This document shows positions 14,976 to 23,710 of a stretch of DNA of 42,031 nt, piece by piece. Location of the stretch: assembly GCA_017523925.1 (NCBI GenBank), contig JAFWVQ010000046.1, positions 1 through 42,031 of the forward strand, given 5' to 3'. Both the position numbers and the translations under genes were made by a program. The notes under the pieces were generated by a model that saw only the letters and a list, made by a program, of their open reading frames with translations, searched no databases and was not told where the DNA came from. The DNA comes from Clostridia bacterium. GTDB lineage: Bacteria > Bacillota > Clostridia > Christensenellales > CAG-138. Position 1 is the stretch's first letter. The number at the start of each line of letters is the position of its first letter.

Positions 14976-15560
14976 TTATCTGCTTTCCGCTCCCGTTTCC
15001 TCCTTAAATCGCTCGATAAACCCCAAGAGATAATAGTGCCGCTCCTTGGCGAGCCTTGCGGCCTCGGGCGTGTTCATCTCATCCTTCAAAAGCAGAAGCT
15101 TATCGTAGAAATGCTCAAGCGAAGCCTCGAGCGAGCGGCCGTGCTTGCCGCCGTAGGCGAAGGTTCGCGCGATCCCGACCGCGCCGAGCGCATCCAGCCT
15201 GTCCGCATCCTGAACGATCATCCCCTCAAGGCTTTCGGGGCGTTTGCCGCGATTTTTTGAAAACGAAACGCCGTTTATTATAGCGCATATCCGCTCGATG
15301 CCGCTGCTGCCCAGCCCTTGCGAAGCGAGAAACCGCCGCGCATTGGCGTTGTTCTCGGTGGCAAAAAGCTTGTGATCGTCCGCATCGTGCAGCAGCGCCG
15401 AAAGAGCCACCGCCTGCTCATCGCATTCGGGGTATGAGCGCGCGATCCGCAGGGCGTTTTTATAAACGCGCAGGGAATGAGCGGCATCGTGCCCGTCCGC
15501 ATTTGCGCTGAAAAGCTCCTCTATATACGCTATTGCGTTTTGAACTGCTGAAGGATTCAT
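14976..15560 (-). CDS. HD-domain phosphohydrolase
   Basis: This 194-residue protein has the HD metal motifs H28 (HDAAHSLRV), H58-D59 (LLHDADDHK) and D118 ([17 protein letters not shown]). The order and spacing match the small YedJ/YpgQ-type HD proteins, which hydrolyse nucleotides or related phosphates. GAGG lies 6 bases before the ATG. It belongs to a same-strand run with a nucleoside phosphorylase upstream and a HAD phosphatase downstream, consistent with a role in nucleotide or metabolite clean-up. Confidence 0.9.
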   Translation of the reverse strand: MNPSAVQNAIAYIEELFSANADGHDAAHSLRVYKNALRIARSYPECDEQAVALSALLHDADDHKLFATENNANARRFLASQGLGSSGIERICAIINGVSFSKNRGKRPESLEGMIVQDADRLDALGAVGIARTFAYGGKHGRSLEASLEHFYDKLLLLKDEMNTPEAARLAKERHYYLLGFIERFKEETGAESR

Positions 15561-15586
15561 ATAAGACCTCGCGGCGTATTAAAAAA

Positions 15587-16336
15587 TCATATCCTCTTTG
15601 CGATCTCAAGCGCGATCATCAGCTTGCCCATATTGTGGTTCGCGCCGCTGAGCCCGTCCTTTTCGTAGCCGCTCTCGGAGAGCACATCGCCGGATTCAAG
15701 GAAGTTATACAGCTCAAGCCCGTAGAAATCGCAACCGGCCTGAACGCCCGCAAGCTCCATCTCCACGGCGATGCAGCCCTCGCTCCTGCGCCTTTGAACG
15801 AGGCCGACGGTCTCGCGAAGCATCGAATCGGTCGTCCAAACCCTGCCCGAAACGCAGGGTAGCTCGAGCTCGCCGAAAATCTTTGCAACGCGCTCCGCAT
15901 TCTTAACGCCGAGATAATCCGATGCGGGCGCGTAGAGGTAGGATGCGCCCTCGCCCCTGTAAGCTTCGGTCGGGATTATGAACTTTCCGTAGGTTTTATC
16001 GCGGTCAAGACTGCCGCAGGAGCCGAACATTATGAACTTGGTCGCGCCCGTGAGCCAATGCGCCACAAAGCAGCAGCCCGAAGCGCCCGCGGAGCCGATG
16101 ACCGAAAGGTAGAACGCGATGCGCTCGCCCTCATGCTCGAAGGCGTAGATATTGATATAGCCGTTGCAGGCGTATATCTCGCCGATAACGGCGCAGTCGT
16201 AGGTATCGAGCATATAGTCGTGGATGACCTTTGAAAAGATGATAAGGCATTTATCGACTAAATGCTTCTTGGGGCCGTAAAAATGCTCGGGGGAGATGAT
16301 GGGTTCGGTTTGGTCGTCAAAATCGTGGATTATCAT
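15587..16336 (-). CDS. Nucleoside phosphorylase (PNP/UDP family)
   Basis: This 249-residue protein of the PNP_UDP_1 superfamily has the phosphate and base loop IMFGSCGSLD, the ISVIGSAGASG-like block (SVIGSAGASGCCFVAHW) and the ribose-binding EMELAGVQA stretch with the CIAVEMELAG motif. It cleaves a nucleoside with phosphate to a base and ribose-1-phosphate; purine or uridine preference is not clear. AAGGAGG lies 4 bases before the ATG. The leader contains four phased TRCGCA motifs (16352-16392). The gene lies 26 bases upstream of the HD protein gene and is probably cotranscribed with it. Confidence 0.87.
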   Translation of the reverse strand: MIIHDFDDQTEPIISPEHFYGPKKHLVDKCLIIFSKVIHDYMLDTYDCAVIGEIYACNGYINIYAFEHEGERIAFYLSVIGSAGASGCCFVAHWLTGATKFIMFGSCGSLDRDKTYGKFIIPTEAYRGEGASYLYAPASDYLGVKNAERVAKIFGELELPCVSGRVWTTDSMLRETVGLVQRRRSEGCIAVEMELAGVQAGCDFYGLELYNFLESGDVLSESGYEKDGLSGANHNMGKLMIALEIAKRI

Positions 16337-16351
16337 ATTGCCTCCTTATCT

Positions 16352-16392
16352 TGCGCATTAACTTACGCACAACCTACGCATTATCCTGCGCA
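16352..16392. repeat. Phased 11/12-bp repeat with TRCGCA core
   Basis: TGCGCA, TACGCA, TACGCA and TGCGCA start at 16352, 16364, 16375 and 16387, that is 12, 11 and 12 bases apart, about one helical turn. The array sits directly before the ribosome binding site of the nucleoside phosphorylase gene. Confidence 0.6.
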
Positions 16393-16429
16393 TATCCTTC
16401 ATCTTTTGCTCCTTTTCACTTCGGGAAGC

Positions 16430-17041
16430 CTATTCACTCTGCTGCGCGAAAACGGAATCGCAGTATTCGTCCCATTCGACGACGTATTTTTCATGGGGCA
16501 GAAGAACCATATCCTTGGGCTCGAGAACGCCCCTTCGCTCCGCTTCCCGAACGAATTGAAACACCCATTCGTCGGTGTCGCTTACGACCGCCCGAACCGA
16601 ACTGAACCCGCTTTGGACCGCGTGATACAGCCTTGTATGCCCGTCCAGCGATATGAATCTTTCGCCGTAGGGCTTGACCTGGATGATGATATCGTCTTCG
16701 CCGCGAATAAAGCTTTTGATTGCCGCAAGCTTGGTTTCATCTATGAAGAACTGCGATGGCTGAATATTTTCGAGCCGAACGCGCACAAGCTCGGGAGCGG
16801 GAAACTCCGCTATCATAGCGCCGCCCTCATCGAAGAAGCGGTGGATATGCGGCGCGTGAAAGCGAAAATACTCGATGAGCTCTTCGTATGCGGAAGGGGC
16901 CCTTCCGCGAACGAGCGCGGCGGTCTCGCTGATTATCTCTATTTCATACGGCTCGCCCTCGATAAGATACGCGCCGTGCTGATCGAGCACGGTCTTTGAA
17001 AATCTGCCGTCGTTATAGCCGTCTATCCGCTTTATATCCAT
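16430..17041 (-). CDS. ParB/Srx-like domain protein
   Basis: This 203-residue protein has, near residues 85-155, the pattern of a ParB N-terminal-like (sulfiredoxin-fold) domain: a strand and loop LENIQPSQFFIDETKLAAI, then FISLDGHTRLYHAVQSGFSS, in which DGHTRL is the ParB-type nucleotide-binding box. There is no ParB HTH domain, so it is not a chromosome-partition protein. Single-domain relatives act as CTP or ATP switches or nucleases. The N-terminal 80 residues are not recognised. GAGGT precedes the ATG and overlaps the upstream metallopeptidase stop region (gap 6 bases). Confidence 0.7.
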   Translation of the reverse strand: MDIKRIDGYNDGRFSKTVLDQHGAYLIEGEPYEIEIISETAALVRGRAPSAYEELIEYFRFHAPHIHRFFDEGGAMIAEFPAPELVRVRLENIQPSQFFIDETKLAAIKSFIRGEDDIIIQVKPYGERFISLDGHTRLYHAVQSGFSSVRAVVSDTDEWVFQFVREAERRGVLEPKDMVLLPHEKYVVEWDEYCDSVFAQQSE

Positions 17042-17047
17042 TTTACC

Positions 17048-17905
17048 TCAAAGCCTTTCGCGCATAAACTCATCAAAACCGCGCTTTATCTCGGGAAGCC
17101 CGAAGCAAACAAGCTCATCGAACTCGGCGCGGCGCATAAGGAACCGCACAAACCGTGCGCCGAGGTAGTAGCCCGTGTCGCCCCGACCCTCAAAGAGCGC
17201 CCAATCGCCGAAATAGCGCTGGTTTTCGCTCGTCATATTGCTTAGATCATTGGAAAACGACTGCTTGATATGCTCGGCGTTTTCATCGCACCACGCCTTC
17301 CATTCGCCGTCGTACTGGTGGTAATACTCCGCGCCGTCCGCAAGCTCCTGCTCGAAAACCATCGCAACGCCCTCGGTAAAGAGCTGAAGGATGAACACGT
17401 CCGCGCCCGATTCGGGCTTATTGAGCCAACGTCCGTGCTGACGGTGGTAGAGATGCCCGAGCTCGTGCAGGATAAGCCCGTTCATCGCGTCCAAACTGCA
17501 CCAGTCGAGCTCAATTATCTTCTCGATGCCGAAAAGCACGCTCTCCCTGCCGTTCACGGGCGTTACCCAGCCCGCGCCGTTTCCAAGGCCGAGATAGAGA
17601 ATGAGGTCGGCATCAACGGTTTTATGAAAGCGGTTTTTCAGCCGTTCGTCAAGGTTTTCAGTAACGGCGTAAAACGAGCGAAGCGCCTCCTCGCGCTTTT
17701 CGGCGCACTCGAAAACGCCGTTCAAAACGGGCAGAAAGTCCTTCTCCCACGAAAAGCCCGCCGCAAGCGTTTCACGCATATCGTCCAGGCAGAGCTTTTT
17801 CGCGCCGGGGATATGCGAAGCCATGTAATCTTCCCATTTCGCAAGGCTGAAAGCGCCCGAATCGAAGCAGGAGAGCATGAAGGGGGTGGTGTCGATGATA
17901 TTCAT
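17048..17905 (-). CDS. Putative zinc metallopeptidase (HExxH, gluzincin-like)
   Basis: The product has 285 residues from the ATG at 17905, preceded by AAGGAAAGGAAGG. An alternative ATG at 17938 overlaps the upstream stop but has no ribosome binding site. The zinc site is HELGH at 147-151 within LILHELGHLYHRQ, with a likely third ligand Glu178 in LFTEGVAMVFEQ, 27 residues on, the gluzincin spacing. No signal peptide is present, so the protein should be cytosolic. The domain resembles uncharacterised DUF2268/DUF5700-type peptidases. The substrate is unknown. It lies between an FMN-binding protein and the ParB-like protein. Confidence 0.8.
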   Translation of the reverse strand: MNIIDTTPFMLSCFDSGAFSLAKWEDYMASHIPGAKKLCLDDMRETLAAGFSWEKDFLPVLNGVFECAEKREEALRSFYAVTENLDERLKNRFHKTVDADLILYLGLGNGAGWVTPVNGRESVLFGIEKIIELDWCSLDAMNGLILHELGHLYHRQHGRWLNKPESGADVFILQLFTEGVAMVFEQELADGAEYYHQYDGEWKAWCDENAEHIKQSFSNDLSNMTSENQRYFGDWALFEGRGDTGYYLGARFVRFLMRRAEFDELVCFGLPEIKRGFDEFMRERL

Positions 17906-17934
17906 AAGGGTTTTTGCCTTCCTTTCCTTACCTT

Positions 17935-18759
17935 TCATTCGCCGGTATCCGAAGCCTTTTTATTGAGCTCCGCAAGCGTTTCCTTGTTGAGATAATGCGT
18001 TATGTCCTCGGGCTTTTCTATCGAGGCGTTGCCGATGAGCCTTTTTGCAAGCGCGGTGAACTTTTCCCGCTCATCGTAGGTTTCAAACAGCGCACTGCGC
18101 TCGATTGGGCGAATATCCATGCGCGGCCAGAGCGCCTTGGCGGTTTCGGCGAAATACATCAGCGCACCGTCGTAAAGCTTCTGCGAAAACAGCGCGGCTT
18201 CGCCCTCGGTTTCGGGCGGCTCGGCTTCGCGGCGCTCCATAAGCTTTATAAGCCTGTCCCGCAGCTCGGTATCCTTTTTCAGCGTGATGCCGATAAGCGC
18301 GTTTTCGGGCGTTCCGAGCGAAATTACGGTTTCCCCGCCGCCGTCAAGGGAGGTGAAGACCGCCTCCGCATTTTTGAGAAAGAACGCGATAAGCATATTT
18401 TTCTCAGAAGCCCACCTTTTTTTGAGCGCGGCGCTTGCTTCAAGGCAGCGGTCGATGATCGCTTCATCCTCGGTGAAAACCGCTTCGCCGTGCAGAGTCA
18501 GCACGCGGCGGCTTTTTGCGTCCGCAGCGCAGAGCATCGGAAGCGGAAAAAGGCTCAATTCGCCGTAAAACGCCTCGTATTTGGGCAGGGCGAAATACAG
18601 CCCGCCGTCCTGCTCGAAAAGGAACTTGATCGGATGCACCTTCGGAAGCTTATCGAGCCCCTTTGTTGCCGCATAGAGGATGCGGTTTTCGTCGAGAAAC
18701 TCGAGCAGCTCGCTAATGCCGCCGTTTTCGGCTTTTTCAACTTTTTCGCCTTTTTTCAT
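17935..18759 (-). CDS. Pyridoxamine 5'-phosphate oxidase-like FMN-binding split-barrel protein
   Basis: The product has 274 residues from the ATG at 18759 (GGAAGG upstream); the frame to 18795 would overlap the flavodoxin-family gene. The N-terminal 120 residues match the PNPOx-like split barrel: FLDENRILYAATKGLDKLPK, VHPIKFLFEQDGGLYFALPK and the RRVLTLHGEAVFTED strand. The C-terminal 150 residues are helical and not recognised. Such proteins bind FMN, F420 or heme. It lies 14 bases after a flavodoxin-family reductase, so the two may form a redox pair. Confidence 0.75.
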   Translation of the reverse strand: MKKGEKVEKAENGGISELLEFLDENRILYAATKGLDKLPKVHPIKFLFEQDGGLYFALPKYEAFYGELSLFPLPMLCAADAKSRRVLTLHGEAVFTEDEAIIDRCLEASAALKKRWASEKNMLIAFFLKNAEAVFTSLDGGGETVISLGTPENALIGITLKKDTELRDRLIKLMERREAEPPETEGEAALFSQKLYDGALMYFAETAKALWPRMDIRPIERSALFETYDEREKFTALAKRLIGNASIEKPEDITHYLNKETLAELNKKASDTGE

Positions 18760-18773
18760 TGGGTTTCCCTTCC

Positions 18774-19418
18774 TCACTCGGCATTTTCCGAGCAAAGCCT
18801 TGCGCCGAGCTTGAACGCCGCTTCAAGATCGAGCGGGAACTGCTTTTCATGCACTTCCTTTTTATGCGCCTCGTTGAAGCCCGCCATATTGTACTTGGAG
18901 TAATCGTCCACCTGAAGCGTGTCGCAGCAGGGCAGAAGCTCGAAGCGCCCGTTCAGCGCACGGAAGGAGGCAAGCTGCCTTTCCATGCCCTTTTCATACC
19001 ATTTTTCATAGATATCCCTGCCCGCGTTCATCGTAAGGACCACGCCGAAGTTGACCTTCCCCTTGAAGTAGCTTGAATAATCGTCGTAGCTGAGCGCGCA
19101 GAAATGCAGGCGCTCCATCAGCGAAAATACACAGCTTGTAACGTTTCCAAGGTAGATGGGCGAGCCGATTATAAGCGCATCCGCCTCGAAAATGCGCTCT
19201 ATCAGCGGCGAAAGATCGTCCTTTATATAGCATTTGCACCTCTCTGCGCCCTTGCGCTTGCAGGCAAGGCAGCTTTTGCAGCCGGTGAAGCTAAGATCGA
19301 AAAGGTCGACGTACTCAACCTCCGAGCCGACCGAGCGCGCGCCCTCCGCGCATGAGCGCAGCATTTGGGCGGTGCTGCGGTTCTTTCTTGGGCTTGCGTT
19401 AAGAATTATCGTTTTCAT
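18774..19418 (-). CDS. Flavodoxin-family NAD(P)H-dependent oxidoreductase with CxxCxxC motif
   Basis: This 214-residue protein opens with ILNASPRKNRSTAQML, the FMN phosphate loop of the NADPH-dependent FMN reductase family. A cysteine cluster, C47-x2-C50-x2-C53 followed by C61 and C63, resembles iron-sulfur flavoproteins (Isf type). The flavin loop GSPIYLGNVTS follows. It should reduce flavins or quinones, or transfer electrons through an Fe-S cluster. GGGAG precedes the ATG. It is 23 bases downstream of rluD and heads the flavin pair. Confidence 0.88.
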   Translation of the reverse strand: MKTIILNASPRKNRSTAQMLRSCAEGARSVGSEVEYVDLFDLSFTGCKSCLACKRKGAERCKCYIKDDLSPLIERIFEADALIIGSPIYLGNVTSCVFSLMERLHFCALSYDDYSSYFKGKVNFGVVLTMNAGRDIYEKWYEKGMERQLASFRALNGRFELLPCCDTLQVDDYSKYNMAGFNEAHKKEVHEKQFPLDLEAAFKLGARLCSENAE

Positions 19419-19442
19419 GGTTTTTTTCTCCCTGTTGGCTTA

Positions 19443-20423
19443 TTATTCGGTTCGGCGCTTTCGTAGTTTATCAAGCGCCTTTTCAAAGGTTTCCGGCAGG
19501 GGCGCGTGAAAAGTCATCTTTTCGCCCGTGCGGGGGTGGGTGAGGCGCAGCTCGGCGGCGTGGAGCGCCTGACCGCGAAAGCCCAGCTCGTTTTTCGCGC
19601 TGCCGTAGACCTCGTCGCCGACTATCGGGTGATTTATATACGCCATGTGTACCCTTATCTGATGCGTTCTGCCCGTTTCAAGCTCAACGCGCAAAAGCGT
19701 TCTCGTTCCAAAGCGTTCCTGCACCTGCCAATGCGTAACGGCGTTTCGCCCGCCCTGCACCACCGCCATACGCTTTCGGTCGGTTTTGTGCCGCGCGATA
19801 GGCGCATCCACGGTGCCGCTGTCCTCGCGGAGATTGCCTTCAACCAGCGCATAATAAACGCGGCTGACGGCGTGCGTTTTCATTTCGTTTGCAAGAAAAT
19901 TATGCGCCGCATCGTTTTTTGCGATAACGAGCAGCCCCGAGGTATTCTTGTCGATCCGGTGAACTATGCCGGGACGTATCTCGCCGCCGATGCCCGAAAG
20001 ATCCTTTATGTGAAACATTATCGCGTTCACAAGCGTGCCGCTCGGATTGCCCGCCGCGGGGTGGACCACCATGCCGACGGGCTTGTTTATGACCGCGATA
20101 TCCGCATCCTGATACACGATATCTATCGGGATATCCTCCGGCGCAAGCTCCACGAGCTCGGGCGGCGGGGGAGTGATGCTGATAACGCTTCCTGCCTTGA
20201 GCGTGAATTTCGGCTTCTTAACTTCGCCGTCCACCGTCACCGCGTCCGATTCGATAAGCCGCTGCGCCGCCGAGCGCGTGAAGTCGGTATGCTCCGCTAT
20301 GTACGCATCCAAGCGCGAGCCGCCCGCTTCAACGGTAAGAGTAAGGGTAAGCTCGATCACTGCCTGTTCCGCGCCTTCCGCATCGTCAAGCTCATATTCG
20401 GTTTTTTTATCGAGTTCGCTCAT
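19443..20423 (-). CDS. rluD: Ribosomal large subunit pseudouridine synthase, RluD family
   Basis: This 326-residue enzyme isomerises uridine in 23S rRNA. The S4 RNA-binding domain is at 37-85 (RLDAYIAEHTDFTRSAAQRL). The catalytic domain has VINKPVGMVVHPA at 112-124 and the motif HRIDKNTSG at 155-163 with Asp158 as nucleophile. RTHQIRVHMAYINHPIVGD completes the RluA/RluD signature. The presence of S4 favours the RluD subgroup (helix 69). It follows a methyltransferase gene by 6 bases and lspA before that; lspA next to rluD is a common Bacillota gene order. Confidence 0.93.
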   Translation of the reverse strand: MSELDKKTEYELDDAEGAEQAVIELTLTLTVEAGGSRLDAYIAEHTDFTRSAAQRLIESDAVTVDGEVKKPKFTLKAGSVISITPPPPELVELAPEDIPIDIVYQDADIAVINKPVGMVVHPAAGNPSGTLVNAIMFHIKDLSGIGGEIRPGIVHRIDKNTSGLLVIAKNDAAHNFLANEMKTHAVSRVYYALVEGNLREDSGTVDAPIARHKTDRKRMAVVQGGRNAVTHWQVQERFGTRTLLRVELETGRTHQIRVHMAYINHPIVGDEVYGSAKNELGFRGQALHAAELRLTHPRTGEKMTFHAPLPETFEKALDKLRKRRTE

Positions 20424-20429
20424 TCGATT

Positions 20430-21218
20430 TTATTTCTTTTTGCATATATACAGCAGATGGGAATTGCAGCCGAGCAGCTCCCGCTTTTCGGATAAAGCGA
20501 GCTGCCAAGCGGTGAATCTTTCAAAATCTTCATCCGAGAGCGCAAAATCCGCGCGCGGCTCAAGCGCCTCGAGCATTCCGTCCATTCCGGCGGTGGCGAT
20601 ATGCGAAACGGGCTTGGCGTTAAACAGCGCTTCGAATTCAGCTATATCGTAGCCTGTGAAAAGCTGCTCCTTGAAGTGCCGCACCGCGTATTCCTCGGTG
20701 AAATTCTCCTCCTGTCCCGCCGCCCAGTTGCCGGCAAGATAGTTTGAATACATGATGGCATAGACGGAAAGAAACGCGAAAAGGAGCGTGCCGCCCGTTT
20801 TTGTAACGCGGATGGCCTCGTCTATCGCCTTTTGGATCTCATCGCTCTCGTAAAGATGATACATCGGCCCGAAGGCGAGGGTGAGGTCGAAGGCATCGTC
20901 CTCAAAGCGGGAAAGATCTACCGCATCGCCCTGCATTGCGCGGATATTCTTCAGCTCGCGGCTGTTTTGCTTGAGCACGGCGAGATTGCTCTCGCTGAGC
21001 TCGAGCGCGGAAACATCGAAGCCCTCTTTGGCAAGCGCAATAGAATACCGCCCCGTGCCCGCACCTATCTCAAGCACCTTTGCGCCGGGGCTCAAAAAGC
21101 GGTGAATGTATGTCATGGTGGTTCGGTATTCAAGCCGGCCGTGAAGCGAACGGTCAAGCCGCCCGTCCTCGTTGTACTGCCCGTAAAAGCCCTTGACTAT
21201 GTCGTAACGATGCTCCAT
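20430..21218 (-). CDS. Class I SAM-dependent methyltransferase
   Basis: This 262-residue methyltransferase has motif I VLEIGAGTGRYSIALA, the acidic ALELSESNL end of strand 2, and AMQGDAVDLSRFED and LTLAFGPMYHLYE as motifs III and IV. The C-terminal part is helical. It resembles small-molecule or protein methyltransferases of the Methyltransf_25/11 type; the substrate is unknown. GGAAAGG precedes the ATG. It sits between lspA and rluD and is probably cotranscribed with them. Confidence 0.88.
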   Translation of the reverse strand: MEHRYDIVKGFYGQYNEDGRLDRSLHGRLEYRTTMTYIHRFLSPGAKVLEIGAGTGRYSIALAKEGFDVSALELSESNLAVLKQNSRELKNIRAMQGDAVDLSRFEDDAFDLTLAFGPMYHLYESDEIQKAIDEAIRVTKTGGTLLFAFLSVYAIMYSNYLAGNWAAGQEENFTEEYAVRHFKEQLFTGYDIAEFEALFNAKPVSHIATAGMDGMLEALEPRADFALSDEDFERFTAWQLALSEKRELLGCNSHLLYICKKK

Positions 21219-21256
21219 TGTTTATTCCTTTCCGCGCATTATGCGCCCGAGTTCGC

Positions 21257-21802
21257 TCATTCGCCTTTTCCGTCCTCGGCGGGCGTTTTATCCGCTTTTT
21301 CCTTGGGTTTTCCCTCGAAAAGCTTCTCTAAATTCTTATAAAACTCTCTTCCGCCCTTGGTGAAGATAAGGGAAACTACGAGCAGTATGCCGCCAACGGT
21401 AACGCAGCTGTCCGCGAAGTTGAAGATCGGGAAATTCATAAAGTCGAACGCGATAAAATCGCGCACGTAGCCGAGAAAGATGCGGTCGTAAAGATTGCCA
21501 GCCGCGCCCGCGAGTATCAGAAGCAGCGCGAGGCGGATGGCGGTCGGCATCTTTTTCTGCATTTTGAAGATGAAAAAACCGAGCGCGATACAGGTAACGA
21601 GCGAGATTATGGTCAGTATCAGCGTGGAATTTGAGAGCATACCCCACGCCATGCCCGTGTTCTTCGTGAATTCAAAGCGAATGAGCCCGGGGATGAACGG
21701 TATATAGCCGCCCGCCTCGACTACGGCGGGGCAGATGACGGCCTTGGTGATAAGGTCGGCCGCAAAAAGGATGATGCAGATCAGAATGGATGAAATAAGC
21801 AA
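21257..21802 (-). CDS. lspA: Signal peptidase II (lipoprotein signal peptidase)
   Basis: This 181-residue membrane aspartic protease removes signal peptides from prolipoproteins. The start is a TTG at 21802: GGAGG lies 7 bases before it, it gives the normal short N-terminus MLISSILICIILFAADLITK, and the promoter at 21863-21891 would leave almost no leader for the ATG at 21853. The family motifs are FTKNTGMAWG (about 46-54), AGAAGNLYDRI with the conserved N and D, and the two catalytic aspartates Asp115 (VRDFI) and Asp131 (FNFADS). Four membrane segments are visible. The charged C-terminal tail (about 30 residues rich in Lys and Glu) is longer than usual. It leads the lspA-methyltransferase-rluD unit. 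Confidence 0.93.
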   Translation of the reverse strand: MLISSILICIILFAADLITKAVICPAVVEAGGYIPFIPGLIRFEFTKNTGMAWGMLSNSTLILTIISLVTCIALGFFIFKMQKKMPTAIRLALLLILAGAAGNLYDRIFLGYVRDFIAFDFMNFPIFNFADSCVTVGGILLVVSLIFTKGGREFYKNLEKLFEGKPKEKADKTPAEDGKGE

Positions 21803-21862
21803 GGTTTTGCCTCCGTTTTCTTCGGGTTGCGCATGCGCTGCGTATAAACGCATCCATTATAA

Positions 21863-21891
21863 ATAATACTATAATTTCGCCCCAAATGCAA
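21863..21891 (-). promoter_or_regulatory. Promoter of lspA
   Basis: On the minus strand, -35 TTGCAT (21886-21891), a 17-base spacer and -10 TATTAT (21863-21868). The transcript would begin near 21856, leaving about 54 bases before the TTG start. Confidence 0.55.
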
Positions 21892-21984
21892 TAAAAACGA
21901 AGTATTGCGCGTTTTCATATTGAACGATCGCGCGAAACGGGGCGCGCAAGCCGCCTCTATCAAAGCAAATATACGGAAAAATCC

Positions 21985-22013
21985 TTGAAAAAGCGCGAAA
22001 TTACTGCTATAAT
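21985..22013 (+). promoter_or_regulatory. Sigma-A promoter of the Na/Pi cotransporter gene
   Basis: TTGAAA (21985-21990), a 17-base spacer ending in TGC and a perfect TATAAT (22008-22013), 57 bases before the ATG. Confidence 0.8.
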
Positions 22014-22070
22014 GGTATGCGTAGAGAAATGTGGATTATTAAGAGAAGTTAACAGGAGGTTAACAAGAAA

Positions 22071-23702
22071 ATGACAATTGCCAATTGGACAGGCATAGCG
22101 GGAGGCATCGCGCTTTTCCTGTACGGTATCAGGCTGATGGGCGACGGCCTTCGCAGCCTTGCCGGCGCGAAGCTCAAGGGCGTGCTCGAAAGGCTGACGC
22201 GCAACCGCCTCATGGGCGCGCTGATAGGCGTGCTTGTAACGGCGATCATCCAGTCCTCAAACGCCACCACCGCTATGACCGTCGGCTTCGTTGACGCCGG
22301 GCTGATGGAGTTTTCGCGCGCCTCGGGCGTTATCGTGGGCGCAAACATCGGTACCACCGTGACCGGTATCCTTATCTCGCTGAAAATAGAATCGTTCGCC
22401 TCGATAATCGCGTTCGTGGGCGTTGCGGCGATAGTTTTTATCAAGAATAAAAACGTAAACCACTGCGGAAGCATCATCGCGGGTCTCGGCATCCTTTTCA
22501 TCGGCATGACGCTGATGAAGGGCAATATGCAGCCCCTTGCGGCCGAACCGGCGTTCACCAATATGCTTCTCAGCTTTGAGAATAATTTCCTGCTTGCGAT
22601 ACTCGTCGGCGCGCTGTTTACCGCCGTGGTGCAGAGCGTTTCGGCTTCGGTCGGTATCCTTCAGGCGCTCGCGCTTGCCGGCGCGGTAACGAGCCTCGGG
22701 CAGGTCGTTTACCTGATCCTCGGCATGAACATCGGCTCCTGCGTAACGGCGGTCACCACCTCCATCGGCGGCAGCAAGGATGCAAAGCGCACTGCGGCGA
22801 TACACGTGCTTTTCAACGTTTTTGCGGCGATCTTCTTCGTTATCACCTGGAAGCTGCTTCCGATCGAAAGCTGGTTTGAGGCGGCGTGGCCGGATATGGT
22901 CAGGCGCATAGCGATGTTCAATATGCTCGAGAAGGTGGCCGTTGCGATAATCATCTTCCCGTTCCTGCCCCTGCTTGAAAAGCTTGCGCGCTTCGTCATC
23001 CGCGGCGAGGACAAGAACAAAACGAACAGCCTCGTGCACATCAAATCGAGCGATTTTGCGACCCTCTCCGTGGCGATCGCGCAGGCGCAGAAGGAGGTTT
23101 CGCGCATGTACGAGCTTGCGCATAAGAACCTCTCGCTTGCTTGCAGGCTGCTGACGCAGGAGAAGGCGCCCTCGCATTACGATATGAACACGATCGAGAA
23201 AAACGAGGAGACCATCGACTATCTAAACCACGCGATAACAAACGCGCTTATCAAGATCACCGCCGCAGGGCATGGGCTCTCGCCCTCCGATGCGCGCATA
23301 GTGGACAGGATGCATCACGTTATCTGCGACTATGAGCGCATAGGCGACCATGCGGACAATATCGCGGGCTACGTAAACCATATCCGCGAGCAGGGGCTCG
23401 ATTTCTCGGGCGGCGCGCGCGAGGAGCTTGCGGCGCTGACGGTCAAGGTGCTTGATTTCGTTCAAAACACGCAGGAATTCTACGACGGCCGCTCCGAGCT
23501 CACGATCGAGCAGATCGAGCAGATGGAGGACAGCGTGGACGACGACGTGGACCGCATCCAGGAGAACCATATCAAGAGGATGGAGCGCGGCGAATGCACG
23601 CCGGAGATCGGCATGATGTTCGTGGAGATCCTAACCGACCTCGAGCGCGTTTCCGACCATGCGCTGAACGTGGCGCAGGCGGCGACGAGGCAGGAGTTCT
23701 GA
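22071..23702 (+). CDS. Na+/phosphate cotransporter (NptA family) with C-terminal PhoU domain
   Basis: The product has 543 residues. The N-terminal 310 residues hold two inverted membrane repeats of the Na/Pi cotransporter family, with the signature glutamine-serine motifs QSSNATTAMTVGF (about 62-74) and QSVSASVGILQALA (about 188-201), each followed by GANIGT or GMNIGS. The C-terminal 210 residues form a helical PhoU-like domain (YLNHAITNALIKI; HVICDYERIGDHADNIA; LTDLERVSDHALNVA), whose E/D-x-x-R-x-x-D-H-x-x-N motifs bind metal. It imports phosphate with sodium. GGAGG is placed correctly. The gene is monocistronic and ends in the heptad/hairpin terminator. Confidence 0.95.
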   Translation: MTIANWTGIAGGIALFLYGIRLMGDGLRSLAGAKLKGVLERLTRNRLMGALIGVLVTAIIQSSNATTAMTVGFVDAGLMEFSRASGVIVGANIGTTVTGILISLKIESFASIIAFVGVAAIVFIKNKNVNHCGSIIAGLGILFIGMTLMKGNMQPLAAEPAFTNMLLSFENNFLLAILVGALFTAVVQSVSASVGILQALALAGAVTSLGQVVYLILGMNIGSCVTAVTTSIGGSKDAKRTAAIHVLFNVFAAIFFVITWKLLPIESWFEAAWPDMVRRIAMFNMLEKVAVAIIIFPFLPLLEKLARFVIRGEDKNKTNSLVHIKSSDFATLSVAIAQAQKEVSRMYELAHKNLSLACRLLTQEKAPSHYDMNTIEKNEETIDYLNHAITNALIKITAAGHGLSPSDARIVDRMHHVICDYERIGDHADNIAGYVNHIREQGLDFSGGAREELAALTVKVLDFVQNTQEFYDGRSELTIEQIEQMEDSVDDDVDRIQENHIKRMERGECTPEIGMMFVEILTDLERVSDHALNVAQAATRQEF

Positions 23703-23710
23703 TTCTCTAA

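Noticed and set aside
16430..17041. The ParB-like protein as a chromosome-partition ParB
   Set aside because: It lacks the HTH and C-terminal domains, no parA or parS site is adjacent, and it sits in an unrelated gene run.
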